Part shown: positions 43,185 through 51,619 of the stretch, piece after piece
Layout of the letters: each line of letters opens with the position of its first letter
How positions within the stretch are numbered: the first letter of the stretch is position 1
Source of the DNA: Cryptosporangium aurantiacum
Lineage (GTDB): Bacteria; Actinomycetota; Actinomycetes; Mycobacteriales; Cryptosporangiaceae
DNA length: 64,000 nt
Direction of reading: 5' to 3'
NCBI RefSeq assembly: GCF_900143005.1
Contig: NZ_FRCS01000010.1
Location: 62,001 to 126,000 of the forward strand
Program-made: the position numbers and the translations under genes
Notes under the pieces: model-generated
Seen by the model: only the letters and a program-made list of their open reading frames with translations
Databases searched by the model: none
Told to the model about the DNA's origin: nothing

Positions 43185-44513
43185 ATGTCTCGCGCCTATG
43201 AACTCGACCGGGCTCACGTCTTCCACTCTTGGTCGGCCCAGTCGCTGATCAAGCCGATGGTGATCGAGGGCGCTCAGGGCTCCTACATCTGGGACCCGGA
43301 CGGCAACCGGTACCTCGACTTCACCTCGCAGCTAGTGTTCACGAACATCGGGCACCAGCACCCGAAGGTGGTCGCCGCGATCCAGGAGCAGGCCGCGAAG
43401 CTCTGCACGGTGGCACCGGCGTTCGCGAACGACGTCCGGAGCGAAGCAGCGCGATTGATCGTCGAACGCGCGCCGGAAGGCCTGAACAAGGTCTTCTTCA
43501 CCAACGGCGGTGCGGACGCCAACGAGAACGCGGTCCGGATGGCCCGGCTGCACACCGGTCGCCGCAAGGTGCTGACGACCTACCGCAGCTACCACGGCAA
43601 CACCGCCACCGCGATGCAGATGACCGGCGACCCGCGTCGCTGGCCGAACGACGGCGCCGCGACCGACGTCCACCACTTCTTCGGGCCGTACCTGTACCGG
43701 TCGCCGTTCTGGGCGACCACCGAGGAGGAGGAGAACGACAGGGCCCTGGCGCACCTGGAGGCGACGATCCAGCTCGAGGGGCCGGCGACGATCGCGGCGA
43801 TCGTGCTGGAGTCGATCCCGGGGACGGCCGGCATCCTGGTTCCGCCGGGCGGTTACCTGGCCGGCGTCCGGGAGCTGTGCAACCGGTACGGCATCGTGTT
43901 CATCGCCGACGAGGTGATGGCGGGGTTCGGCCGCGCCGGTGAGTGGTTCGCGGTCGACCACTGGGGTGTCACCCCGGACCTGATCACGTTCGCCAAGGGT
44001 GTGAACTCCGGATACGTGCCGCTGGGCGGCGTCATCATCTCGGATGAGATCGCCGCGACGTTCGCCGAGCGTCCGTTCCCGGGCGGCCTGACCTACTCCG
44101 GGCACCCGCTGGCGGCCGCCGCAGCGGTGGCGACGATCAACGCGATGGCCGACGAGGGCATCGTGGAGAACGCCGCCCGGCTCGGTGAGGACGTGTTCGG
44201 TCCGGGCCTGCGCGAGTTGGCCGCCCGGCACCCGGTGATCGGCGAGGTCCGTGGCCTGGGCGTCTTCTGGGCCCTCGACCTGGTGAAGAACCGGGAGACC
44301 CGGGAACCGCTGGTGCCCTACAACGCGGCGGGCGCCGACAACGCGCCGATGGCCGAGTTGCTGGCCGAGGCGAAGCTCCGCGGGCTGATCCCGTTCGTCA
44401 ACATGAACCGGATGCACGTCGTGCCGCCGTGCACGATCAGCGATGGTGAGGCCAAGGAGGGCCTGGCGATCCTGGACGAGGTGTTCGGTCTGCTGGACCG
44501 CCACCACGTGTAG
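43185..44513 (+). CDS. Class III aminotransferase (omega-amino acid:pyruvate type)
   Basis: This 442-residue PLP enzyme is a class III aminotransferase. The PLP-lysine stretch is DLITFAKGVNSGYVPLGGVIIS, the cofactor Asp lies in IVFIADEVMAGFGRAGEWF, and FFTNGGADANENAVRMAR is the phosphate-binding turn. Its partner MmsA would take malonate semialdehyde to acetyl-CoA, so beta-alanine is the likeliest donor; taurine, 3-aminoisobutyrate or GABA are alternatives. AAGGAG overlaps the upstream stop. A terminator follows. Confidence 0.93.
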   Translation: MSRAYELDRAHVFHSWSAQSLIKPMVIEGAQGSYIWDPDGNRYLDFTSQLVFTNIGHQHPKVVAAIQEQAAKLCTVAPAFANDVRSEAARLIVERAPEGLNKVFFTNGGADANENAVRMARLHTGRRKVLTTYRSYHGNTATAMQMTGDPRRWPNDGAATDVHHFFGPYLYRSPFWATTEEEENDRALAHLEATIQLEGPATIAAIVLESIPGTAGILVPPGGYLAGVRELCNRYGIVFIADEVMAGFGRAGEWFAVDHWGVTPDLITFAKGVNSGYVPLGGVIISDEIAATFAERPFPGGLTYSGHPLAAAAAVATINAMADEGIVENAARLGEDVFGPGLRELAARHPVIGEVRGLGVFWALDLVKNRETREPLVPYNAAGADNAPMAELLAEAKLRGLIPFVNMNRMHVVPPCTISDGEAKEGLAILDEVFGLLDRHHV

Positions 44514-44529
44514 ATCCACGCCACCCGAT

Positions 44530-44573
44530 CGATGGGGGATCGGGCCCGCTGACCGCGGGCCTGGTCCCCATCG
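44530..44573 (+). terminator. Terminator of the mmsA-aminotransferase operon
   Basis: CGATGGGGGATCGGGCCCGC (44530-44549) pairs with 44555-44573, with a short mismatch, around loop TGACC. It begins 16 bases after the aminotransferase stop. Confidence 0.85.
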
Positions 44574-44635
44574 TGGTAACGGCGAGTTAATGAACCGGTA
44601 CAGCTTATCTGCAATAGGCATGATCTACTCAAAAG

Positions 44636-45241
44636 GTGTCTCTGCCGCTGTGTGTGCTTGCACTCTCTCTCGGAACAGCGGTCGGCGCGGTACGCGGTAG
44701 CTGCCGATGTGCCTCGGCGCTCGCCGTTCTCGCCCCGGTATGGATCCTCGCCAACGGCCCGGTGGAGGGCCTCGTCCTTTGGACGCTCGACAGCGAGCAC
44801 GGGCTCACCACGGCCGACCTGCTGACGATCCCGATGCTCGGGCTGGCGACCTGGCGCCTCGGCCGGAGTACCGAGGTCCGGCGATGGCTGGCCGCTCGGT
44901 CCCGCCCGGCGCAGCGTCCGCGGGTCGCGCCGCACCGGGTGGCACTGATCAGGCTCGGCGGCCGCCGCGTGCCGGTCGGCCCTCGGTCCGCGGCGCGCCT
45001 GGCCGACAGCGGCGTGGCCACAGCCTCAGTGGGACGGTCGGTCCGTGGCGTTGCCCGATCCCGTCGGGTCGCCGGACGCCTCCGCCGCTTATCGGTGAGC
45101 GGCTCGTTTCGGGTCGTCATCCACAGGGGGACCGGCCGGGGCACCGAGCGACTGACCGCGCTACTAGGCTCTTCGCGTGCGCGTCCTCGTTATCGGATCC
45201 GGTGCCCGCGAACATGCCTTGTGTACGGCGCTGGCAGCTGA
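44636..45241 (+). CDS. Small membrane protein upstream of purD
   Basis: This 201-residue frame encodes a hydrophobic N-terminal half (about residues 3-75) with APVWILANGPVEGLVLWTLDSEHGLTTADLLTIPMLGLATW, and an Arg-rich, probably cytoplasmic C-terminal half. The NGPVEG...LTTADLL pattern resembles hypothetical membrane proteins found before purD in some actinobacteria; that is from memory, not a search. The GTG start lacks a clear Shine-Dalgarno. The last 65 bases overlap purD in another frame and include its presumed leaderless promoter, so the real end could differ if the Arg-rich tail is not genuine. Function unknown. Confidence 0.6.
   Translation: MSLPLCVLALSLGTAVGAVRGSCRCASALAVLAPVWILANGPVEGLVLWTLDSEHGLTTADLLTIPMLGLATWRLGRSTEVRRWLAARSRPAQRPRVAPHRVALIRLGGRRVPVGPRSAARLADSGVATASVGRSVRGVARSRRVAGRLRRLSVSGSFRVVIHRGTGRGTERLTALLGSSRARPRYRIRCPRTCLVYGAGS
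45165..45179 (+). promoter_or_regulatory. Leaderless promoter/start of purD
   Basis: TAGGCT (45165-45170), six bases, then GTG (45177). The hexamer and spacing are identical to those of pyrE. No Shine-Dalgarno is present. Confidence 0.6.
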
Positions 45242-46421
45242 CCCCGCCGTCGAGCGTCTGGTGTGTGCTCCCGGCAACGCCGGCATCGCGGCGGTGGCCC
45301 AGATCGAGCCGGTGAAGCCGACCGATCCCTACGCCGTCGCGGCGCTCGCGCGCCAGGTCGAGGCCGACCTGGTCGTGATCGGCCCGGAAGCGCCGTTGAT
45401 GGCGGGCGTTGCCGACATGGTGCGCGAGGAGGGTGTTCCCGTCTTCGGTCCGGACGCCGCGGCCGCGCGCATCGAGGGCTCGAAGTCGTTCGCGAAGGCC
45501 GTGATGAGCGCGGCCCGCGTCCCCACCGCGGAGTCCCGCACCTGCGACGACCCCCAGCAGGTGGAGGCGGCGCTCGACCTGTTCGGCGCTCCCTACGTGG
45601 TCAAGGCCGACGGGCTCGCTGCGGGCAAGGGCGTCGTGGTCACCGACGACCGTGCGGTGGCGCTCGCCCACGCGGAAGACTGCGGGCGCGTCGTGATCGA
45701 GGAGTACCTCGACGGCCCCGAGGTGTCACTGTTCGTCATCACCGACGGCAGTGCCGCGGTTCCGCTGCTGCCCGCGCAGGACTTCAAGCGCATCGGCGAC
45801 GACGACACCGGCCCGAACACCGGCGGTATGGGTGCCTACACGCCGCTGGCCTGGCTGCCTGGCGGCACGATCGACCAGGTCATGAAGGACGTCGTCACGC
45901 CGACGCTCAACGACCTGGCCAGCCGGGGCACGCCGTTCGTCGGCGTCCTCTACGTCGGGCTCGCGATCACGACGCGCGGGCCGCGCGTGATCGAGTTCAA
46001 CGCACGCTTCGGCGACCCGGAGACGCAGGTCGTCCTCGCGATGCTCGAGACGCCGCTGGCCGGTCTGCTCAACGCGGCCGCCACCGGGACGCTGGCCGCG
46101 CACCCGCCGCTGCGGTGGCGCGACGGCGCCGCTGTCACCGTGGTCATGGCCTCGGCGGGGTACCCCGGAACGCCGCGCACCGGTGACGTGATCACCGGCG
46201 CCGACCAGCCCGGCGTCCTGCACGCCGCGACCGTGCGGAACGACGCGGGTGACTTGGCGACCAGCGGCGGCCGGGTGCTCTCGGTGACCGCGACCGGCGA
46301 CGACCTCGCCGCCGCCCGTGCCGGCGCGTACGCGAAGGTCGAGCAGATCACGTTCGAGGGCGCTCAGTACCGCTCCGACATCGCGGCCAAGGCCGAGGCC
46401 GGGGAGATTACGCTCGGCTGA
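45177..46421 (+). CDS. purD: Phosphoribosylamine-glycine ligase (GAR synthetase)
   Basis: This 414-residue ATP-grasp enzyme joins phosphoribosylamine and glycine in step two of purine synthesis. It begins [19 protein letters not shown] (the signature GSGxREHA), then [12 protein letters not shown], the ATP-grasp core [17 protein letters not shown], the PurD block [17 protein letters not shown], and the metal-binding [15 protein letters not shown]. Length is normal. It appears leaderless (TAGGCT, 6 bases, GTG). Its 3' end is 7 bases from the convergent WD40 gene; I see no hairpin there. Confidence 0.96.
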   Translation: MRVLVIGSGAREHALCTALAADPAVERLVCAPGNAGIAAVAQIEPVKPTDPYAVAALARQVEADLVVIGPEAPLMAGVADMVREEGVPVFGPDAAAARIEGSKSFAKAVMSAARVPTAESRTCDDPQQVEAALDLFGAPYVVKADGLAAGKGVVVTDDRAVALAHAEDCGRVVIEEYLDGPEVSLFVITDGSAAVPLLPAQDFKRIGDDDTGPNTGGMGAYTPLAWLPGGTIDQVMKDVVTPTLNDLASRGTPFVGVLYVGLAITTRGPRVIEFNARFGDPETQVVLAMLETPLAGLLNAAATGTLAAHPPLRWRDGAAVTVVMASAGYPGTPRTGDVITGADQPGVLHAATVRNDAGDLATSGGRVLSVTATGDDLAAARAGAYAKVEQITFEGAQYRSDIAAKAEAGEITLG

Positions 46422-46428
46422 CCGGGGC

Positions 46429-47826
46429 TCAGATGCTCCAGATGCGGACCCCTCGATCCGCCTCGGCAGCCGCCAGGTACTTGCCGGACGGGCTGAACGC
46501 CATCGCGTCGACGAAGCGGAACCCACCGGGCGGCGGGTTGCCCACCGGACGGAGCGTCGTGGGGTCGTAGAGCTTGACCGGCCCCTCGATGCTCGCGCAG
46601 GCGAGCATCTTGCCGTCCGGGCGGAACGCGAACGCACCGATCGAATCGGTCTTCGGTACCGGGATCGAGCGTCCGGTCCGTGCGTCCCACAGGTGTACGC
46701 CGGACGCGCTGACGCTGGCGACGACTCGGCCGTCCGGCCGGTAGACCAACTCGTCACCGGCGGTGCCCACGGTGCTGGACGGCGAATCCGTCTGGCGGAG
46801 CCGCTCCCGCGTCGCGACGTTCCAGAACGACACCGAACCGTCGTCCGACAGCGTCGCCAGCATCTTGCCGTTCGGGCTGAACTTCACGGCGTTCACCGCG
46901 ACCCGGTACGCCGCCCCCTCCGGGGTGGCATCGATCGGGTCACCGAGCTGCTGACCGTTGTTCGCGTTCCACAGCCGGACGGTGCCATCCGCGCTGGCGC
47001 TGGCCACCGTCTGCCGGTCCGGGGAGAGCGTCACGCTGTTCACGACGCCCATCCGTCCAGCGCCGAACGGCCTGGTCGCCAGCCGGCCGGTGTCGAGGTT
47101 CCAGACCTCGATCGATCCCCGCATTCCGGCGGCGACCAGTCGACGCCCGTCCCGGCTGAACTCGAGCGAACGCATCTCCGCGGGACCGCTGGCCGGCATG
47201 CCGTTGGTCGAATCGAACCGTGCCAGCCGGGCCTTTCGGCCCACCTTCCACAGCGTGATCGTGCCGTCGACGTTCGCGGTCGCGAACAAGTCGCCGTACC
47301 GGCTGTGGAACTCGACGTCGTTCGCCCGGACGCCGACGTCGCCAATCACCTTCCAGGTCGGTCCGAACGGCGCCGGGGACGGCGAGGTCGCGACGTTCGG
47401 CGTGCTGCTGTTCGTGACGCGCGGGTAGGCGAGCGCTGCGGCGGCGGCCAACCCGATGACCAGCAGCGCCGCCGAACCGCCGAGAATCCAAGCCCATTTT
47501 GAACGCCGTGATGGGGGCGCGACCACTATTTCCGGATCTTCTTCCCCGGCGAGCAGGGCTTGAATTCGAGCGGCGAAAACGTGATCGCGTTCCAGTTCGA
47601 ATTGCAATGTTCGAATTGCGGCGTCTTTCGCTTCATCGTCCGTAGGGTGCTCCGTGATTCGCTGGTAGGCTCCGCGTCCGTCGTCGCTCAGAAGTAAACG
47701 GTCGGCAACGGCCCTGAACAGCGATTCGGACGTCACGTCCCCTTCGGTTTCCGTCGGGTTCGCGTCCGCTTGCGCCAATCGACTGGTTATCGCCTCGATG
47801 GCCTGGGAAGCGGGTGCTGCGTCCAC
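46429..47826 (-). CDS. Membrane-anchored WD40-repeat protein
   Basis: This 465-residue protein has a soluble helical N-terminus (about 1-105), a membrane helix (WILGGSAALLVIGLAAAAALAY, about 113-135), and an extracytoplasmic WD40 beta-propeller of about seven repeats (for example SASADGTVRLWNANNGQQLG and TLSDDGSVSFWNVATRERL) ending in GVRIWSI. Such propellers serve as protein-interaction platforms; a ligand is not visible. I chose GTG 47826 because GGGAG lies 8 bases upstream; the frame is open to a TTG at 47847 with nothing before it. It is convergent with purD. Confidence 0.87.
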   Translation of the reverse strand: MDAAPASQAIEAITSRLAQADANPTETEGDVTSESLFRAVADRLLLSDDGRGAYQRITEHPTDDEAKDAAIRTLQFELERDHVFAARIQALLAGEEDPEIVVAPPSRRSKWAWILGGSAALLVIGLAAAAALAYPRVTNSSTPNVATSPSPAPFGPTWKVIGDVGVRANDVEFHSRYGDLFATANVDGTITLWKVGRKARLARFDSTNGMPASGPAEMRSLEFSRDGRRLVAAGMRGSIEVWNLDTGRLATRPFGAGRMGVVNSVTLSPDRQTVASASADGTVRLWNANNGQQLGDPIDATPEGAAYRVAVNAVKFSPNGKMLATLSDDGSVSFWNVATRERLRQTDSPSSTVGTAGDELVYRPDGRVVASVSASGVHLWDARTGRSIPVPKTDSIGAFAFRPDGKMLACASIEGPVKLYDPTTLRPVGNPPPGGFRFVDAMAFSPSGKYLAAAEADRGVRIWSI

Positions 47827-47969
47827 GGGCAGTTCTCCCTGTGCCAAGTAGCGCTCGGCGGCCGTGGCACGGCCGGGCGGAACAGGGGCAGAATAACGCG
47901 GACGCCGGGGTCCCCGGATGCGCTCACGTCATTTCCGTGGCTGGCGGGGAAACCGGTGCGAATTGTTCG

Positions 47970-48674
47970 TCAATCAGCTGCGGATGTCGCCCAGGTCCCG
48001 TCGTCGCTGACCGTGATGCGGTACGGCAAGCTGTCGCCGTCGGTGAACGTGATCAGGCACTGGTAGGTGCCGGTGCCTGAGGTGTCGACGGCCTCCTCCA
48101 CGCAGGCGGCGTCGGTGACGGCGAGCCCGGGGGAGCTGCTCGACTTCAGCTGTTGCTCGAGCCGGCTGGTCGTCATCACGGTGGCCGACTCCAGGTACAC
48201 CGGGACCAGCACCGCGATCACCAGGCCGAGGACGAGCGTCCACATCGCGAAGCTGCCGACCAGCGCTCCGGCGAACACACCCCAGTAGCGGCCGACGGGC
48301 AGGCCGAGAGCGCGAGCGTCGCTGGAGCGACGGGCGGCCGAGATCGCGCCGAAGATCCCGAAGAACACGGTGAAGACCGCTACCGGCCAGGCTTTCGGGC
48401 CCTCGAACGCGGAGTGCCAGGTCGGCGGCGTGGCGTATCCGTAGCCGTACCCGGGTGAGTCGAAGCTCGGCAGGCGACCGACCGGCTGGAAGTCACCCGG
48501 GAACGGGCCGGTCGGCGCGTACGCGGGCGGGAACGCAGCGGCGCCACGGGTCCAGGGTGCGGCCCCGACGGCAGCGGGCTCGCCCTGCGCGGGCGCTTGG
48601 TCGGGCTCCGCGACGTCCGTGGGTGCTGCGGCCTCGGAGGGCGGGGGTGGCTCGTTGGCAGCAGGGCTCGTCAT
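47970..48674 (-). CDS. Two-TM membrane protein with DUF4333-like C-terminus
   Basis: This 234-residue protein has a Pro/Ala-rich N-terminus (about 1-75), two membrane helices (about 95-113 and 130-158) joined by a basic loop (AARRSSDARALG), and an extracytoplasmic tail. The tail, ACVEEAVDTSGTGTYQCLITFTDGDSLPYRITVSDDGTW, has the two cysteines and the TDG turn typical of the DUF4333 family of secreted actinobacterial proteins. GGAGAG lies about 6 bases before the ATG. Function unknown. It is divergent from the GH6 gene. Confidence 0.82.
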   Translation of the reverse strand: MTSPAANEPPPPSEAAAPTDVAEPDQAPAQGEPAAVGAAPWTRGAAAFPPAYAPTGPFPGDFQPVGRLPSFDSPGYGYGYATPPTWHSAFEGPKAWPVAVFTVFFGIFGAISAARRSSDARALGLPVGRYWGVFAGALVGSFAMWTLVLGLVIAVLVPVYLESATVMTTSRLEQQLKSSSSPGLAVTDAACVEEAVDTSGTGTYQCLITFTDGDSLPYRITVSDDGTWATSAAD

Positions 48675-48819
48675 CGGACTCTCCAGGGAAGGAAGCGTGG
48701 TCGCGCTTTCCCGATGTCGACGTCCGTGCGGCGGAACGCTGCTAATTCGGGCATCCGCACCCGCCTCGCAACCACGCCGAAAGCATCAGGTGCGGCCCGC
48801 TCCGGCCGATGAACCGTTC

Positions 48820-49878
48820 ATGCCCACGCTCGGCGGACGGCATCGTGGCCTGCGAGTCCTCGTCGCTACCGCGATCAGCATCTCCACCCTCGCCGCAGCC
48901 GAGCCGACCTCGGTCACGCTCGGCTACGCGTTCGCCCGGCCGGGCGCTGCGCCGGTGACGGCGGCCGCCACCACCCCGGATGCCCAGCGGAACATCGTCC
49001 GCAGCCGCGCTCTTCACACCGCACCCGGCAGCGCCGCAGCCGTCGCACTGGCCAAGACGCCGCGCTCGGAGACCCGCACCCGAACGCTGCTCGGGAAGAT
49101 CGCGGGTCAGCCGCAGGCGGTCTGGTTCGGCGACTGGCTCAGCCCGGCGAAGGCACGGACGCAGGCCGCGTCGCTGGTGGCCGCCGCCAAGAAGGCGAAC
49201 AAGCTGCTCCCGGTGGTGCTCTACAACATCCCGTTCCGCGACTGCCACGGTTACTCCGCCGGTGGCGCGAAGAGCGACGCCGCGTACCGCACGTGGGTGG
49301 ACCAGGTCGCTGCCGGTCTGGCCGGCGGCAAGGTCGTCGCGGTACTGGAACCGGATGCCCTGCCGCACCTGGACTGCCTCACCGGCCCGCGGCAGTCGTC
49401 CCGGCTGGCCCTACTGCGGTACGCGGTGGCGAAGCTGACCAAGACGTCCGGCATCGCGGTTTACCTGGACGCCGGACACAACGCGTTCAAGCCGGCCGCC
49501 ACGATGGCCGCCCGGCTCGAGCAGGCCGGTATCGACCAGGCCGCCGGGTTCGCGTTGAACGTGGCGAACTTCCAGACCACCGCGGACGAGGTGGCGTACG
49601 GACGTCAGGTCTCGGCGGCCTCCGGTGGTGCGCACTTCGTGATCGACGTCAGCCGGAACGGCAACGGGCCCTGGACCGGCACCCAGTCCTGGTGCAACCC
49701 GCCCGGGCGGGCGCTCGGGGCGCGACCCACCACGTCGACCGGTGATCCGCTGCTGGACGCGTCGCTCTGGGTGAAGACGATCGGGTTGTCCGACGGCACC
49801 TGCCGCGTCGGTGCGCCGAAGGCCGGCGTGTGGTGGCAGGCGTACGCGATCGGGTTGGCGTCTCGAGCGCGCTGGTGA
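48820..49878 (+). CDS. Secreted glycoside hydrolase family 6 (cellulase-type)
   Basis: This 352-residue protein is a GH6 beta-1,4-glucanase with an N-terminal signal segment (MPTLGGRHRGLRVLVATAIS, then ISTLAAAE). Catalytic-site motifs are LPVVLYNIPFRDCHGYSAGG (Asp141, proton donor), AVLEPDALPHL (Asp179), YLDAGHNAF, FVIDVSRNGNGPW and WCNPPGRALG. Four cysteines sit where GH6 disulfides are expected. Likely role is extracellular attack on cellulose or related glucans; there is no carbohydrate-binding module. The ATG at 48820 is chosen because it begins the signal peptide; the frame is open 67 codons upstream. No Shine-Dalgarno is obvious. Confidence 0.92.
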   Translation: MPTLGGRHRGLRVLVATAISISTLAAAEPTSVTLGYAFARPGAAPVTAAATTPDAQRNIVRSRALHTAPGSAAAVALAKTPRSETRTRTLLGKIAGQPQAVWFGDWLSPAKARTQAASLVAAAKKANKLLPVVLYNIPFRDCHGYSAGGAKSDAAYRTWVDQVAAGLAGGKVVAVLEPDALPHLDCLTGPRQSSRLALLRYAVAKLTKTSGIAVYLDAGHNAFKPAATMAARLEQAGIDQAAGFALNVANFQTTADEVAYGRQVSAASGGAHFVIDVSRNGNGPWTGTQSWCNPPGRALGARPTTSTGDPLLDASLWVKTIGLSDGTCRVGAPKAGVWWQAYAIGLASRARW

Positions 49879-49883
49879 TCCGG

Positions 49884-51122
49884 TCAGCGTTCGGCCGTCG
49901 CGCGCCGGAGAAAAGCCTGTTCGGACGCATTGTCGGTGCGGGCGAGCGCGGCCTCGTAGGCGGCTCTGGCCTCGGTGTCGCGCCCGAGGCGGCGCAGCAG
50001 GTCGGCGCGGACCGCGTGGAACAGGTGATAGGAGTCCAGAGACAGGCCGTCGACCAGCGTGAGCGCCGCGGCGGGGCCTTCGACCTCGGCGACCGCGACG
50101 GCCCGGTTGAGCGCCACCACCGGTGTCGGGGTCAGCACCAGCAACTGGTCGTAGAGCTCCTTGATCCGCGTCCAGTCCGGGTTCGGTCCGTCGGTGTGCA
50201 CCGCGCTGATCGCCGCCTGCACCTGGTAGGGGCCCGGCTGTCCGCGCCGTAGGCACTGCCGGACGAGCGCGCGGCCCTCCGCGACGAGCGTCGCGTCCCA
50301 CGTCGAGCGGTCCTGGTCGGCCAGCGGCACCAGCGTCCCGTCGTCGCCGACCCTCGCGTTCCGGCGGGCTTCGGCCAGCAGCATCAGTGCCAGCAAGCCG
50401 CGGGCCTCGGGTTCGTCCGGCATCAACTCGACGAGCAGCCGCCCCAGCCGGATCGCCTCCGCGCACAGGTCGGCCCGGACCAGCCGGTCGCCGGTGCTGG
50501 CCGCGTACCCCTCGTTGAAGACGAGGTAGAGGACGGCCAGCACGGCGCGCAGGCGGTCGGGGAGGTCAGCCTCCCTGGGCACCCGGTACGGGATGCGGGC
50601 CGCGGAGATCTTCTTCTTCGCGCGGGTGAGCCGGGCCGCCATCGTGGGCTCCGGCACCAGGAAGGCTCGCGCGATCTCGGCGGTGGTGAGGCCGCCGAGG
50701 AGGCGGAGCGTGAGAGCCACCCGGGCCGTCGGGGCCAGCGCGGGGTGGCAGCAGGTGAAGATCAGCCGAAGTCGGTCGTCCGGCACGGCGCCCACCTCCT
50801 GCGGCGGCTCGTCGTCGAGCAGGGCGGCTGCTCGGGCGTGGCGTGCGTCCCTGGTGCTCTCGCGCCGGACCCGGTCGATGGCGCGGTTGCGGGCAGTGGT
50901 GATCAGCCATCCGGCGGGGCTGGGCGGGACGCCTTCGGTCGGCCAGCGGCTCAGCGCGGCTTCGAACGCGTCCTGGACGCATTCCTCGGCCAGGTCGATG
51001 TCACCGCAGACGCGGACCAGCACGGCGACGGTGCGCCCGTACTCCGCCCGGAAGACGGCTTCGATCTCCGCCGCCGACGCCGGGCGCCGGCCCGGCGTCG
51101 GCGGCGTCGCGGACGAGGTCAG
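49884..51122 (-). CDS. ECF42-type RNA polymerase sigma factor with TPR-like extension
   Basis: This 412-residue sigma factor has sigma region 2 (AEECVQDAFEAALSRW, GWLITTARNRAIDRVRR), region 4 (ALTLRLLGGLTTAEIARAFLVPEPTMAARLTRAKKKI), and a C-terminal helical extension of about 200 residues with TPR-like repeats (the DUF6596-type domain), as in ECF42. No ATG, GTG or TTG lies before the truncated start at 51023, yet 33 conserved-looking codons continue upstream (AEIEAVFRAEYGRTVAV). They lead to a CTG overlapping the stop of the DGPF gene as CTGA. I take that CTG (51122) as start: it restores region 2.1 and full ECF42 length. The upstream YciI/DGPF gene is the expected ECF42 partner. Confidence 0.88.
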   Translation of the reverse strand: MTSSATPPTPGRRPASAAEIEAVFRAEYGRTVAVLVRVCGDIDLAEECVQDAFEAALSRWPTEGVPPSPAGWLITTARNRAIDRVRRESTRDARHARAAALLDDEPPQEVGAVPDDRLRLIFTCCHPALAPTARVALTLRLLGGLTTAEIARAFLVPEPTMAARLTRAKKKISAARIPYRVPREADLPDRLRAVLAVLYLVFNEGYAASTGDRLVRADLCAEAIRLGRLLVELMPDEPEARGLLALMLLAEARRNARVGDDGTLVPLADQDRSTWDATLVAEGRALVRQCLRRGQPGPYQVQAAISAVHTDGPNPDWTRIKELYDQLLVLTPTPVVALNRAVAVAEVEGPAAALTLVDGLSLDSYHLFHAVRADLLRRLGRDTEARAAYEAALARTDNASEQAFLRRATAER

Positions 51123-51499
51123 GAGTCCACCCGGTGGAACGGGCGGACCTCGATCGGGAGCCCGATCGTCGCCGCGGTGCGCCGGCCCCAGCGCAGCGCC
51201 TCGTCCAGATCCGCGGCCTCCAGGATCGTGAACCCGCCGAGGTACTCCTTGGCCTCGATGAACGGGCCGTCGGTGAGCAGCACGTCGTCGCTGGAGAGCG
51301 TCCCGCTCGGAAGCAGCTCACCGGTCGCGCGCAGCACGGTCGCGGTGTCCGGGGCCTCCAGCCCTCCGGAGAACACCCAGGCTCCGGCGTCCTTCATCTC
51401 CTGCTGGAGCTTGCCGAGGTTCTCGAAAACCCCGGCCAACGCCTCCGGCTCCGGCGCCGGACCCTCGGGCTGGTACACGCTGAGCAGGTACTGAGCCAT
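51119..51499 (-). CDS. YciI-like DGPF-domain protein, ECF42 partner
   Basis: This 126-residue protein is a YCII-related DGPF protein: MAQYLLSVYQPEG at the N-terminus and LLTDGPFIEAKEYLGGF carrying the DGPF signature, followed by LDEALRWGRRTAATIGLPIEVRPF. DGPF proteins are genetically tied to ECF42 sigma factors; their biochemical role is not settled. GGAG lies about 9 bases before the ATG. Its stop overlaps the sigma factor start (CTGA), so the two are coupled. A sequence like the reported ECF42 promoter lies upstream, suggesting that the sigma factor drives its own operon. Confidence 0.93.
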   Translation of the reverse strand: MAQYLLSVYQPEGPAPEPEALAGVFENLGKLQQEMKDAGAWVFSGGLEAPDTATVLRATGELLPSGTLSSDDVLLTDGPFIEAKEYLGGFTILEAADLDEALRWGRRTAATIGLPIEVRPFHRVDS

Positions 51500-51539
51500 C
51501 GTGGAACTCCGTTCGATCGGTTCGAGTCGTCAGCCCTTA

Positions 51540-51566
51540 CACGAACGGCCCCGCGCCGAATCGACA
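51540..51566 (-). promoter_or_regulatory. Candidate ECF42-dependent promoter
   Basis: On the minus strand TGTCGA (51566-51561), 17 bases, then CGTG (51543-51540). Published ECF42 promoters have TGTCGA at -35 and CGA/TC-type -10. The -35 is exact; the -10 differs in its last base. It would place the transcript start about 34 bases before the DGPF gene. Confidence 0.5.
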
Positions 51567-51619
51567 ACTCGTCCGAGAAATTCCGACGGCCTTGCGGCGT
51601 CCGCGCGCTTACCCCTTAT

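Noticed and set aside
44629-45144. 171-codon minus-strand frame opposite the small membrane protein before purD
   Set aside because: Arg/Thr/Pro-rich with no structure; the plus-strand frame has a coherent hydrophobic segment and a NGPVEG motif.
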